A stretch of 64,000 nt of DNA. Source: Amphiduros pacificus. Its lineage: Eukaryota > Annelida > Polychaeta > Phyllodocida > Hesionidae. The notes beneath the pieces are model-generated. The model made no database searches, was not told where the DNA came from, and saw only the letters and a list, made by a program, of their open reading frames with translations. Every line of letters starts with the position of its first letter. The first letter of the stretch is position 1. Made by a program: the position numbers and the translations under genes. Shown here piece by piece: positions 11,001 through 21,301 of this stretch. The stretch covers positions 52,181,531 to 52,245,530 of the forward strand of contig OX439002.1 of assembly GCA_949316495.1 (NCBI GenBank), written 5' to 3'.

Positions 11001-14000
11001 AAGCTCAACAACGTTATGGTCCTTCTGACGTCATATGAAGATTCTCCCTTTGCGTTTCCATGACGTCATCACTTGGACTCTCCTAAATGCCATTTCACGT
11101 TGTCAGGTTTAATATCGGGTAAAAAACTGGAGAAAAAACGCTACAGAAAGCTCACGGATTTGCAATTATAGATATTATGACTGGGAAATACGATGACATG
11201 GATCAGAACTGCAACAGTCAATCGCCGGAAGTCGAGTTTAATTACTGGGGAAACTTCAATATGATGGGCAGTGCGTGGTGTTTCTAGAAACAGTGGATTT
11301 CAAGTCCATTTTGCCGATGTCTTTGGGTATAGTTCTAAACTATGCCTACAAAACTAGTGCTAAACTATGCCTGTAAAACTAGTGCTAAATTATGCCTACA
11401 AAACTAGTGCTAAACTATGCCCTCAAAACTAGTTCTGGACTATGCCTAAAAAAATAGATTAATGCTTAATCAATCCTAAAAATAGCACAAAACTGTGCCT
11501 GCAAAACTTTGTTTTATTGTTAAATGCAGTGGTAAACCAAGGGTAATTAATGTACAGAAGTTTGGTTTGGCATACAGTAGAAGTGCTTGTACAAGACTAT
11601 GTATTTCTTTTGAACTTTAAATTAAATTTCTACCCTGAACTGTCAGCATTGCTTTTCCGCATAAGTCATTTTGGCAAAATTTATTACTGGAGATGCCGGG
11701 GATTGAACCCGGGGCCTTTCACATGCAAAGCGAACGCTCTACCGCTGAGCTACATCCCCTGCTATGCTCAGATAGAGAGATACTGCAAAGTGATAGGCAA
11801 CTTGCGATAATTCAACCATTCTGTTGTTGGGGTCAAGGTTGGGAAAAGTTCACAAAATGTATTGCTTGACAATGACAATGAAAAAGCTAAATATCTTACT
11901 AAAATTTTGTTATAAGCACAAAATAAGGAGAGAAACTAAACTGAAACCCAACTTGAAAACTGGAATTCTCCTCACTATATATTTGTTTTGTAAGTCCTGC
12001 AAAATATGAGCTGAAACACTAGCACATGGGAATATTTACATTCTCTGATATAAAACATGGTTATGATACGACCTGTTGTATAATCTCTGGGCTAAAGTTC
12101 ACCATAGGATCAGGAGATCAAATATGTCATCAGTTATTAAAGACAGAAATTGTGATTAATATTTGTCCTCCAAGAATCACATTTGTTTATGACATACAGA
12201 ACATATTTAATATTAGTAATTAAAAAAAAATCATTAATAACAAGTTTGTTCATGTTAAACATGATCAATAATTGAGAGCCACTTTGCAGAGTTTACAGCA
12301 TACAAACTAAGAGGTAGCGTGGCCGAGCGGTCTAAGGCGCTGGTTTTAGGCACCAGTCTCATTGAGGCGTGGGTTCGAATCCCACCGCTGCCAGTAATAT
12401 TTTTTAACCATCACATATTTTCAAGACCACATATGCTTATGAAGTTTCAATATTTTTTTTTTTTGCATGATCAATTTTTTTTCATGTTTAGAAATTTATA
12501 TTTGGCCCACCACAGTTTAAATTGAGTAATGAAGGAGCAATTGAAGTTCAGCTTGGTGGTTAACAAACTTATACTCCAGGCTCAGAACTTCTCAGTGTGG
12601 TTCATTTATTGGACCTTTAAGATATTTTGGATTTTGACCTTTATCTTTGCAAAATCGATCATATTTTAGAATATCATTTTGAAAGAATTGACCAAACTCA
12701 GCATGAAGGGTAGCGTGGCCGAGCGGTCTAAGGCGCTGGTTTAAGGCACCAGTCTCTTCGGAGGCGTGGGTTCGAATCCCACCGCTGCCAAAATCTTTTA
12801 ATATATCCACATAATAGATTTTTCTTGAATTATATGAAATTCATCAATTTTTACCCAATAATCATGAAGAGTCTGGCTTTTGTCCAGTTTCAGTTTTTCT
12901 ATGTCAAAACCTGCACCATTGATAACTGAATGTGCAGGAAAGAGAAAAATAGAAATGTTAACTTTAAATATTATCAAAATAGAACAAATGATTGAAGCAA
13001 ATATTTAAGATTTAAAAGAATGGAAAACCTTCAAATTTTAGAAACTAATCGGTTGTAAAACTGAAATATTAGTGTGTAGAAAAGCTTGCATTTCACAAAA
13101 TGGTGCTTTACCCAGGTCATTTTAAGTGGAAATGTATACATAGTGAAATCTAATTAGAGGGAACTCATAGTGATATTTCCTGAGGAAATGAATCTCAAAG
13201 CCCAGGTGGAAAATAAATTGGATACTTTCATGTTAAAAAAAAACCTTTCTGTTTATTTGAAATTGTCTGGATGAGAGTACTTTGGTACATGCCTTTGTTG
13301 AATGCTCTACAAGAGAAGCTTTTTGAAAACATTAAGAAATGTACTTGTTTGTGAAACACTATCTGCATATGTGTCACATATAAATATTTTATTATTATTA
13401 AAAGGGCAACATTTCATTTAAAAGATTATAGAAAAATAAAGATAATCATCCTCAACAGCAATATTTCAAACTAACAGCAGATTCATATAATGATGATGTA
13501 AGTTTGTGGGTTCACAGGATGGGTGTCTGTGTCCCACGAGGGCCTTGTTCAGCATTGGACGGCCCTCGGCGAGGTGATGGCTGCCTCAAGTCCCACAGAG
13601 GACTACTGGAGTGATGTCTGGAGGGTGTTTTTTATCTGGCTGTAGCCATGTATACTATTATTGTTGACACCACTGATTATTACAGTACCATTTGTGACAT
13701 TTGTCACAAGGTATCTAGACATCTACATCAGACCCTTCAGAAGAGATATGTTCTTCTTGACAAAATCTTTATGGATCATCCTATGACCTTAATGACCTTT
13801 CCACAAACATCAACATAAAAATATCTTAATAATTAGACTAAAATATGAGTCTTTGTGTGCACACTCTACAGCTGCCAACCGTGATAAAAGATAAAAAATT
13901 TCAAAAATTAAAATGTCTTGTGCAGTAACTTTCACAAACTTTAATGTCCTCCATTATCAGGGCCAGCGGAGATGATAATGATAATAATGGCAAAGTTTGT

Positions 14001-14591
14001 ATAGCGCTGATAGCAGACAGCAACTGTTCATGGCACCTACAGCTTCTGTTCATGGTGCTAGAATGATAGAATATAATGGGGGGCTTTGTTTTGCCTCTTG
14101 GTTTTGTCATGGATAGATATCAAGGCTTTGCGGTAATGATCATTAATAATTTACTATTCAGACTGGTTCAGACCTAAATGGGTTTCTGTTGGTAAGAAGA
14201 GAGACGGTATTGAAATTACCGGGTACTGAGTAAACAGACATTTTCACACACCAGTATACATGTGTTTTCACACCTCCATGAAAAATATTTGATCTGGCAT
14301 ATTGTAAATGGTGTATTTCTCCTCCTTTGAGCTTTATATTTCATTTTGCAGGTTTTCAAGACTGGGGTGACTCATTACTTCAGTAATGACAAGGCCAAGA
14401 AGCAGTTAGGATACGCGCCTACAGTCCAAAATGACCTGACAGAGGTGGTGCAATGGTTTGCCCAGAATGGACATGCCAAAAAATCAAAGCCTCTACTTGC
14501 AGAAACATCTTTCAGAACAGTTATTACTGATATTCTCTTAGCTGCAATGTTTGCCTCAATGATTATGTCATTTTTACCCATTGTTGTTTGA
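7937..14591 (+). CDS. SDR42E1: SDR42E1-like dehydrogenase, C-terminal half (4 exons)
   Basis: Four exons (7937-8074, 8513-8642, 9365-9438, 14352-14591) join in frame into 193 residues. They match the C-terminal half of short-chain dehydrogenase/reductase family 42E member 1, a 3-beta-HSD/sterol-dehydrogenase-like NAD(P)-dependent enzyme thought to act on sterols at the ER membrane. Diagnostic stretches are SLVEFLHIDNLVQAHI, KPVNNFEFFRPLVEGLGY, IYNFQPLLTRAEVFKTGVTH and AKKQLGY. A hydrophobic segment at the C terminus is a likely membrane anchor. All junctions obey GT-AG and phases agree (0, 1, 0). About 215 N-terminal residues (cofactor site, YxxxK) are not in the visible window. Intron 1 starts left of the window or within it; introns carry minisatellites, a TIR element and tRNA genes. 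SDR42E2 is the alternative family member. Confidence 0.9.
8513..8642 (+). CDS. SDR42E1: SDR42E1-like exon B
   Basis: The acceptor is TTTTTTATGTAG and the donor is GTAAGA. 43 codons plus one base (phase 1) encode DGQAYFISDCKPVNNFEFFR and on to NIVYYI. Confidence 0.94.
8757..9090. repeat. Possible dispersed-repeat fragment in an SDR42E intron
   Basis: The stretch contains paired GTGACCTTGACC/CAAGGTCA-type blocks like those in the 20-21 kb mosaic, and a short inverted motif (TACCCCTCAGCAAA ... TTTAAGGGGTA) at its left end. It looks like a decayed non-autonomous element. Boundaries and family are uncertain. Confidence 0.35.
9365..9438 (+). CDS. SDR42E1: SDR42E1-like exon C
   Basis: The acceptor TATATTTCAG completes the split Ala codon, then 24 codons, FLIEMIHYLIGHIYNFQPLL and TRAE, run to donor GTATGT. 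This is the hydrophobic segment typical of the 42E C-terminal region. Confidence 0.94.
9565..10720 (+). repeat. 25-bp minisatellite in the SDR42E intron, left part
   Basis: The unit AAACTATGCCTACAAAACTA plus GTGCT is repeated about 45 times with variants. A higher-order block containing CTACTCCTACTGAAACTC recurs near 9634, 9707, 9984 and 10481. The array is interrupted at 10723 by a TIR element and resumes at 11332. Confidence 0.93.
10723..11329. mobile_element. 607-bp TA-flanked non-autonomous DNA transposon (MITE-like)
   Basis: Terminal inverted repeats of about 40 bp with one internal mismatch (starts CACCCAAAGACATCGGCAAA; the right end reads back TACCCAAAGACATCGGCAAA) are flanked by TA on both sides. 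This fits a Tc1/mariner-type target duplication. The interior is less AT-rich than its surroundings, has a TGACGTCA palindrome and no transposase. It split the 25-bp minisatellite, so it is younger than the array. Confidence 0.88.
11332..11480 (+). repeat. 25-bp minisatellite, right part
   Basis: About five further units of the array at 9565-10720 resume directly after the TA duplication of the inserted element, then decay (AAAAATAGATTAATGC). Confidence 0.85.
11688..11759 (-). tRNA. tRNA-Ala (anticodon TGC), copy 2
   Basis: Identical to the copy at 3303, including G3-U70 and a paired T stem. The AAAA run upstream on the plus strand is its Pol III terminator. It is nested in the last SDR42E intron, opposite to the host gene. 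Confidence 0.96.
12313..12393 (+). tRNA. tRNA-Leu (anticodon TAG)
   Basis: An 81-nt type II tRNA with the same body as the AAG copies. The anticodon loop is TTTAGGC (TAG, reading CUA) and the variable arm is one base shorter (CTCATTGAGG). A TTTTTT terminator follows within ten bases. It is nested in the SDR42E intron on the host strand and is the only Leu-TAG in the window. Confidence 0.94.
12709..12790 (+). tRNA. tRNA-Leu (anticodon AAG), copy 2
   Basis: The same 82-nt sequence as the copy at 2161, followed by CTTTT. The ~100-bp upstream flank (GGATTTTGACCTTT... GAATAT.ATTTTGAAAG) is shared with the copies at 21590 and 24301, so these three arose by duplication of a longer block. Confidence 0.96.
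12791..13969. other. SDR42E intron remainder
   Basis: No gene is seen. A GC-richer island near 13530-13620 contains the inverted pair CGAGGGCC (13537-13544) and GGCCCTCG (13561-13568), a possible short hairpin of unknown origin. Confidence 0.4.
13970..14012 (-). mobile_element. Possible LINE 3'-tail relic
   Basis: GATAATGATAATAATGG followed by TTTGTATAGCGCTGATA resembles, in the same orientation, the (TAA)n plus TTTATATAGCGC end of the LINE fragment at 34449. Only the tail is left. Confidence 0.4.
14352..14591 (+). CDS. SDR42E1: SDR42E1-like terminal exon
   Basis: The acceptor CATTTTGCAG is followed by 79 codons and TGA. It starts VFKTGVTHYFSNDKAKKQLG and ends in a hydrophobic segment (ILLAAMFASMIMSFLPIVV), a probable C-terminal membrane anchor as in SDR42E1. 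Confidence 0.95.
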   Translation, partial: VFKTGVTHYFSNDKAKKQLGYAPTVQNDLTEVVQWFAQNGHAKKSKPLLAETSFRTVITDILLAAMFASMIMSFLPIVV

Positions 14592-14721
14592 TTATCACTT
14601 GAGGTTAGGTCATTTGTAGATTGAACATATAATTTTTGCAAACTGAACTTTGAAACTTGTTATGTGGAAAAAGTGATGTTGATGGTGCCTTACTTGAAAA
14701 TTTTATGCATTCTTATCGATC

Positions 14722-14727
14722 ATTAAA
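14722..14727 (+). terminator. Candidate poly(A) signal for the SDR42E1-like gene
   Basis: ATTAAA lies about 130 bp after the stop codon. It is a common variant signal. Other A/T-rich candidates exist farther on, so the choice is tentative. Confidence 0.35.
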
Positions 14728-15222
14728 TGAATATACCTTTTATACCTTTTGTATACAACTCAGTATTGACATAAAATGACAAGGAAAAAAATTGCCATAT
14801 TTACAGCCTATCCTAGTGACAGTCATGACAAATAATTTATCATTATTAAATTAAAAGACAACAGTATTCTCGTCAAATTCGCAGATATATTCAAAGCTGT
14901 ATTGGTCTAAATATATAAGACAATTGGTTAAGACAAATCTTACAATGCTCCCTCCCCATAGCAAAAATGAAAACATTTACCCCACTGGACAACCCCAAAA
15001 CAACTCTGGAAATTGTTCCCATGACCATTTTTATACATTCCATTGGTCACTGTACAACCAGATACACTGTACAAATATATATTTGTGACAGGAATGATTT
15101 TGCTCCCATATAACCTGTTATTCTCACATATGGAATGCTCACACTGAAACAGGATTGGAGTCTCACAGGGCCATGTTACATTGACTCATACTTCATAGTT
15201 GGCCAGATTACTCATTTGTTTA
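14728..15222. other. Non-coding stretch
   Basis: Nothing recognisable is seen between the SDR42E 3' end and the tRNA-Ala relic. Confidence 0.4.
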
Positions 15223-15251
15223 TGTCCAGGGATTGAACCCGGGACCTTTCA
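15223..15251 (-). pseudogene. tRNA-Ala 3'-part relic
   Basis: CCAGGGATTGAACCCGGGAC followed by CTTTCA matches the T arm and variable region of tRNA-Ala. The anticodon arm, D arm and acceptor 5' strand are missing. Confidence 0.7.
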
Positions 15252-15953
15252 TATAATAACAATCTGATTCAGATCTTATGAAGTTGATAAAAGCTGACCA
15301 CCCCAACCCAATCCCAGTCATTAGTGTTGCTCTTTGTTCTCCATAAAATCGCAATGATATTGTCGGAAGTTTAATGGTCAGGGTGTGTTCTCACAGTTTT
15401 AACATTCTATTAAAAGTATAAATTCTAATAAATCTTTTATTGATTCAAATTTTTATTTTTATTGTAATGATCATGTCTATAAATGATATAAACATTATAT
15501 TTTTACATAAATGTAAAATTTAATATCAAATCACAATTTACATATATAGATATTGAAAATATGTAGATTTGTTTTAACATATATAATAAATATGAAGACA
15601 GTCGTCAGTTTTTGGTCATTTTTTAAGTATCATATGTTTTTTCTCACCCATAAAGTGTTACTTTTTATGAATATGCCCTCTAAAGCATTGTGATGAATAA
15701 ATTAAATTTGAAATGCAAACATTCTTAAATGAATGAATCTTAAATCAGTGCTTATGTGGTTATTAATATAGTGGCTGCAGTAAGAAAAAAATCCGGATAA
15801 GAGATGGAAAAAATGAATAATACTTTTTATCATTGTCAAACAACTGCACAATTTTGTAATTTCTGCCTATGCTGGTTTTTGTCTATTTCAATTGTGTCTC
15901 CCACTCGGAAATTCAAATGCAGTCAATAAAGAAGACTGTAAAAAAAATTAGAC
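15252..15953. other. AT-rich non-coding stretch
   Basis: It is strongly AT-rich between 15410 and 15760. No gene or repeat family is recognised. Confidence 0.4.
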
Positions 15954-16025
15954 TGGAGATGCCGGGGATTGAACCCGGGGCCTTTCACATGCAAAGCGAA
16001 CGCTCTACCGCTGAGCTACATCCCC
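15954..16025 (-). tRNA. tRNA-Ala (anticodon TGC), copy 3
   Basis: Identical to the copies at 3303 and 11688. The A8 run at about 15940-15947 on the plus strand gives a strong minus-strand Pol III terminator. Confidence 0.96.
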
Positions 16026-16835
16026 TGATATGGATTTTAACCCTGAGTTATTTTGAATAATGAGAGTTCCATCTTTTGAACCTTGATGTATGAATTTGGC
16101 AAACTTGTGTCACCTCAAACTTGACTTTAATGCCTTTTTTATCCCTTTCAGAATTGTAATGAAAAATGTTTCAACACTGCATAACAGGTGATATGATATA
16201 TTTAGACTTAGACTTGGCCACAAAAACCCCAGTGCTTACAAATGATGATATGTATTTCCAAAATGTATGGAAATGAAATGAGTGGAAGTTGAGAAATCTT
16301 ATACAGGATACAATTTACACTTTTGCAATATACAATATTTAAGCAGATTTAAAAGACCAATCATGAAATAAAGGCTGAATTTCTGTGAATAACTGTGAAG
16401 CAAAATCTGTAAAATATATGCAAGATTTGATTTACACAAAATTATGTACCACTTGTACAATGTACATTCACAGCTGGTTTTCAATTTGTGAATTACACAA
16501 TTGATCCTTTTATGCAATTTGCTTTAAAGATTTCACATTTTGTGGTGTCACAGAGGAGTTTCTACCCCAAAGAATCCCATCTTTTGCACTGCATTGTCAA
16601 TAACATACTATAGATGAGTTAAGACTTTGTTCACAGACCCTTGTTTAATCAGAGCCAAATTATAGATTTCCACCATAAAGATCATCCACAGCAACACTCA
16701 CAAATTGAGAATCGAAAATCCCTTTTGCTCATTTTTTTTTATTTTACAATTACAAAAAATTGTGATATAATCTATATAAGGGGAACATTGAAATAATCAG
16801 CAATCATTTTTTTCCTATGTCTGATGTAATGCAAT
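16026..16835. other. Non-coding stretch
   Basis: No gene is recognised. It is AT-rich and leads into the (TAA)n tail of a minus-strand LINE. Confidence 0.4.
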
Positions 16836-17571
16836 AATAATAATAATAATATCTTTATTCGGACTAAACATCCATACTTATATATTATTTACATTATATA
16901 CACATCACAATAATATTAAAAAAAAAAAAAACAAGTACAATTTAAAGTTAAAAATTACATAAGAAATAGAAAATTTATGATATCACAAATATCTGATCTG
17001 TCCAGAACCCACTGATTGAGGCTGTCCCTTTGCAAACTTAGCTCTCTAATCTGAGATCCTATCCTCACATTCTCTTCGGACCCAACATCAGTGCAGACAT
17101 TATCAATCTTATTTAAAATATCACAGATAGAGGACTTGTTTAGGCTTAATAGATCAACATCATACTTAAAACATATAGATCTCATATTATTTCCAATCCT
17201 AGAAACATTAAATAGCGATGTCCTAAACACATTTCTAATTACCTCATTTTCACTCTCATAACCTGACATAAAAAACTTAACATATCACTTAGTCAACATT
17301 GTTTCTAGCGGCAATGAGTCGGTGATGTGTGGAAGTAAATGACAATGTGTCATATACGGCAATTTCCATACCCTTCTTTGTGCTTTACGTCATGCTGTAT
17401 AAAGTTTAGCTACATCACCTGTATCTAATTTACATATCTGGTAACTATAAAAACTGGTACAATACTGCTTGAACAGTTTGTTTTTAACACCACATCTGAT
17501 GTCATTAAAATATGCAAGAAAATAATTAACCTTTGTATTAAAATCATCAATAACAGGCTGAACCATGCTAT
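16836..17571 (-). mobile_element. 5'-truncated LINE, C-terminal end of ORF2 and 3' tail
   Basis: Read on the minus strand, the segment encodes the end of a non-LTR retrotransposon reverse-transcriptase protein. Landmarks are NKLFKQYCTSFYSYQICKLD, then RKAQRRVWKLPYMTHCHLLP, then a 104-residue run ending at a stop. A short 3' UTR (AATAAAGATATTATT) and an (ATT)n tail follow. Two in-frame TGA codons interrupt the frame, one before RKAQRR and one before YVKFF. The RT catalytic part is absent. The clade is uncertain (CR1/L2-like or a relative). Confidence 0.8.
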
Positions 17572-18064
17572 CTTTGATATCAATAATTATAATATGAATA
17601 ATTTAGCTCAGATGGCTGATTGTTCAGGTGTAAGAGCAGTTTGTATTCACCACTAGTTTGATGCACTCCTCATTCACCTAATTCACAATACAATTGAAGA
17701 AATATGAATATCTATGGTACGGAACCAACATGTTTCTTATATGTTGACCATATGGCTTAGAGAATTATTCAGTGATATGAAAATTTAGTGCAACTTCTCA
17801 GGTTCCGATATATACATCCAACTTCACTCATGGCAAGATTTCTCCCTTTGCCTGAATCCATATGTCAAAACATAGACTCTAAATATATCAATATCTTTTC
17901 AGTCCTGAATGTAAAACTGCAACATCCTCAGAAAACCAGACAAGAATTGGTGCAAAACATGATGCAGGTCATGAACTATTCACAAACATCATTGAGGATA
18001 AAACACATAAAGAAAACTTGGCCTTGTTGTGTGTGAAAACCCGTAATTGAAAGTAAAATTCTAA

Positions 18065-18136
18065 TGGAGATGCCGGGGATTGAACTCGGGGCCTTTCACA
18101 TGCGAAGCGAACGCTCTACCACTGAGCTACATCCCC
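18065..18136 (-). tRNA. tRNA-Ala (anticodon CGC), copy 1
   Basis: A 72-nt minus-strand cloverleaf with G3-U70 and anticodon loop TTCGCAT (CGC). The T stem is CCGAG/CCCGG, so base pair 52-62 is an A-C mismatch, and the B box starts GAGTTCAATCC. All six CGC copies share this. A T-run terminator is present. Flank type A, somewhat diverged. Confidence 0.88.
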
Positions 18137-18456
18137 ACCTTGATGAGAAAATTTTTATATTCTCTCTTTGTCTGAATACATATTTCAATACATACATAGA
18201 CTCAAAATATCTTGACATTTTTTCAATGCTGAATGCAAAACCTGCAATCATCTTTCATATTGAATGCATCAGATTGGCATATTATTATTTCAAAACAGCA
18301 ATAATCATGATTTAAAACTGAAGAGTGGTCATAATTTTACCAAGTCATGTGTTAACTTGCTGTATTCATTCAGAGCCTCATTTGAGCCTCTTGTCAAATA
18401 ACTTGCCTTCAACTTGGCACCTCATGTGTCACATTCCTCTACTTGAAAAAGTTCAT

Positions 18457-18528
18457 TGGAGATGCCGGGGATTGAACTCGGGGCCTTTCACATGCGAAGC
18501 GAACGCTCTACCACTGAGCTACATCCCC
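18457..18528 (-). tRNA. tRNA-Ala (anticodon CGC), copy 2
   Basis: The same gene sequence as at 18065, with the 52-62 mismatch and flank type B (GAAAAAG gives a T5 terminator). Confidence 0.88.
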
Positions 18529-18776
18529 AATCATGGAAATATTAATGAGAATTATTCAATTTGAAATATTAAGGGATAGAGGATTAAATTATACAAGTAA
18601 TGTTGTTGTCTTAAATTCCACTCTGTGACCAAGTATTTGCTTTTTGCAAGACAAAAATTGGCACGAAACAAGGAGGTCATGGACTTTTGACAAACATCAG
18701 AGGGGATAAAACACATTGAGAAAATCAGAGCTTGTTGGTTGTGTGGGAACACCCCTGATTGGAAATAAAACTATCA

Positions 18777-18848
18777 TGGAGATGCCGGGGATTGAACTCG
18801 GGGCCTTTCACATGCGAAGCGAACGCTCTACCACTGAGCTACATCCCC
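18777..18848 (-). tRNA. tRNA-Ala (anticodon CGC), copy 3
   Basis: The same gene sequence, flank type A, AAAA terminator on the plus strand. Its ~70-bp 3' neighbourhood nearly matches that of 22485. Confidence 0.88.
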
Positions 18849-18943
18849 ACCTTGATGAGAGAATTTTTATATCAAAATTAATTTCTGAAGGATCTACTTT
18901 GTAAGATTAAAATGATTAAAGAAGTATCTTATTCACATTTGAC

Positions 18944-18988
18944 TGAACCTGGGAATTTCACATGCTAAACAAACACTCTTCCCCTGAC
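18944..18988 (-). pseudogene. tRNA-Ala relic
   Basis: TGAACCTGGGAATTTCACAT then GCTAAACAAACACTCTTCCC aligns with the tRNA-Ala body, but the anticodon and stems are changed and the ends are missing. A sister relic is at 22652. Confidence 0.7.
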
Positions 18989-19468
18989 ATTAAAAGATCA
19001 TGGTTGCTGAAGTTTTTTTTAGATATAATTTATATATCTTTAAAAGGTCATGTTGGTTTGACCTTTTCACTTTTTTACTTGCTGAATTTATCTTGACTTG
19101 AAAAAATGTAACAGAAAGATTTCTCATCAACCCTAAAAAAAGGATGTTCAGGATTGTCTTGAGTAGTATGTTTAACCTTTTATCTTTTCTGGTCTTGAAT
19201 CTGAAAATCTACGATGGAAGATTATTCAACAGTAGGTAAATAGAAATACAAATACATCCTCACATTTGAATAGTGAACAACAATTTGAATAGATAAGTGA
19301 ACAATTAATCCAAATAAGTCTCTTCTCTTCTCAACTGATTTTCTGGAAGTTTTCTGACTTTGAGGTTTTATATTCCAAAAACAATTATTTAATTTTAGAA
19401 TGTATATATTGGGTTAATTAAACTGGAAATTGAAAAGGAATTTTAAGATATGGTCTTTGTATATGGTT

Positions 19469-19547
19469 GGCCCAGTGACCAAATGGATAAAGCATCTGAC
19501 TTTAAATAAGAATTTTAAGAGTGCTAGTTTAAGTCTCATCTGGGACG
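19469..19547 (+). pseudogene. Decayed tRNA-Arg relic
   Basis: GGCCCAGTGACCAAATGGAT then AAAGCATCTGACTTTAAAT and CATCTGGGAC follow the tRNA-Arg plan. The anticodon and B box are destroyed. A shorter sister is at 24008. Confidence 0.75.
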
Positions 19548-19675
19548 TGTATATTAAAAAATAAATAAATTTTGTTGATGTTTGGAGCTCATATCTCAAA
19601 TATAGATGGCAATTGGTTGGACCATGGAGAAAAAAACTTATACTTTCTCTATGGTTGGACCATGATGGGACTGGT

Positions 19676-19752
19676 GGTAGTGTGCCAATCTATGCCGCTG
19701 GTTGAAGACACCAATCTCTGAGGAAGCATAGGTTAGAATATCACCACTGTCA
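19676..19752 (+). pseudogene. Decayed tRNA-Leu relic
   Basis: GGTAGTGTGCCAATCTATGC then CGCTGGTTGAAGACACCAAT and ATCACCACTGTCA align over the whole tRNA-Leu but with many substitutions. It is not expected to be functional. Confidence 0.8.
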
Positions 19753-19797
19753 ATGCATATTTTGCCTAGAAAATGTGTGACCAGAGTGTGCCTTTTT

Positions 19798-21231
19798 ACC
19801 CTCAGCCCCTGATGTAATCAGGCGTGGGTATGTATGTATGTATGTATGTATGTATGTATGTATGTATGTATGTATGTATGTATGTATGTATGTATGTATG
19901 TATGTATGTATGTATGTATGTATGTATGTATGTATGTATGTGTGTATGTGTGTATGTGTGTATGTGTGTATGTATGTATGTATGTATGTATGTATGTATG
20001 TATGTATGTATGTATGTCTGTAGCGAACATCCTTGTCATCGCGATAACTCGAGAACAAATGATGGCAGCTTCATGAAACTTGACATACATATTCATCTGG
20101 TGAAAACCTCGGACAAGTTCGATGGATGGCGACCTTGACCTATTTTTCAAGGTCACAGGGACAATTATGTGAAATCCCAAGAATCGCAATAACTCAAGGA
20201 CAAATGAAGGCAGCTTATGAGATTTGACACACATAAGCATCTGGTGAAGACCTCAGAATTTTTCTATGGAACATGACCTTGACCTACTTTTCAAGATCAC
20301 AGGGACAATTATGTGAAATCATCCTTGTCATCGCAATAACTCGAGAACAAATGATGGCAGCTTCATGAAACTTGACACACATATGCGTCTGGTAAAAACC
20401 TTGGACAAGTTTGATGGACGGCGACCTTGACCTATTTTTCAAGGTCACAGGGACAATTATGTGAAATCCCAAGAATCACAATAACTTAAGAACATATGAT
20501 GGCAGCTTTATGAGATTTGACACACATAAGCATCTGGTGAAAACCTCAGAATTTTTATGAAACATGACCTTCACCTACTTTTCAAGGTCACAGGGACAAT
20601 TACCGGTATGTGAAATCATTCTTGTCATCGCAGTAACTCAAGAACAAATGATGGCAGCTTTATGAGACTTGACACACATAAGCATCTGGTGAAGACCTCA
20701 GACTTCCTTTGAACGAACATGACCTTCACCTACTTTTCAAGGTCACAGGGACAATTGTACCATGAAATCCCCATCATTGCAATAATTCGAGAACAAATGA
20801 TGGCAGCTTTATGAGATTTGACACAAATAAGCATCTAGTAAAGACCCCAAAAGAGTTTGATGAATGGTGACCTTCACCTACTTTTCAAGATCACAGGGAC
20901 AATTATGTCAAATCCACGACATTGCAATAACTCAAGAACAAATAATGGCAGCTTCATGAGAATTGACACACATTAGCATCTGGTGAAGACCCCAGATGAG
21001 TTTGATGGACGGTGACTTTAACCTGCTTTTCAAGGTCACTGGCCCATCTCAATAATTCTAGAGTAAATGATGACAGTTTCATGATACTTGACACACCTAA
21101 GCTATCTAAGGAAGTAGATTTTATGGTTTTTTTTAACCCTGCATCAATTTGCCTTGGTGCAGTGACGTTTTGTTCACAAATATTGTGTGGAGCGAATGTT
21201 GTGCAATGAGTTACCAGGGCTGAGGGTTGAT
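19798..21231. mobile_element. TIR-bounded mosaic: (GTAT)n plus ~147-bp tandem repeats
   Basis: The segment begins ACCCTCAGCCC and ends GGGCTGAGGGT, an 11-bp terminal inverted repeat. Inside is a (GTAT)n microsatellite (about 19828-20018), then about eight imperfect ~147-bp units. Each unit contains ACAAATGATGGCAGCTT, GACACACATAAGCATCTGGT and the short inverted pair GACCTTGACC ... TTTTCAAGGTCACAGGGACA. No protein is encoded. It looks like a non-autonomous element expanded by internal duplication. No clear target-site duplication was found. Confidence 0.65.
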
Positions 21232-21301
21232 GCATCTCTGATGCCTATGTTTGAACTGAGCATTCCTCTTTAGATAGATAACTTTGTACATTGCTGCCAA
21301 A

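Larger units (their letters stand above)
17790..19640. repeat. Segmental-duplication block 1 of the tRNA-Ala field
   Basis: It shares long flanks with 21950-22830 and 22840-24060, for example GTCAACTTGCTGTATTCATT, GCCTCTTGTCAAATAACT and CTCTGTGACCA. Two flank types alternate around tRNA-Ala: type A (GGAAATAAAACTATCA upstream, ACCTTGATGAGA downstream) at 18065, 18777 and 22485; type B (CTTGAAAAAG upstream, AATCATGGAAATATT downstream) at 18457, 22168 and 23206. Confidence 0.8.

Noticed and set aside
12592-12810. Short frames overlapping tRNA genes (such as the minus-strand frame over tRNA-Leu)
   Set aside because: The reading frames are translations of tRNA sequence and flanks, a common false call.
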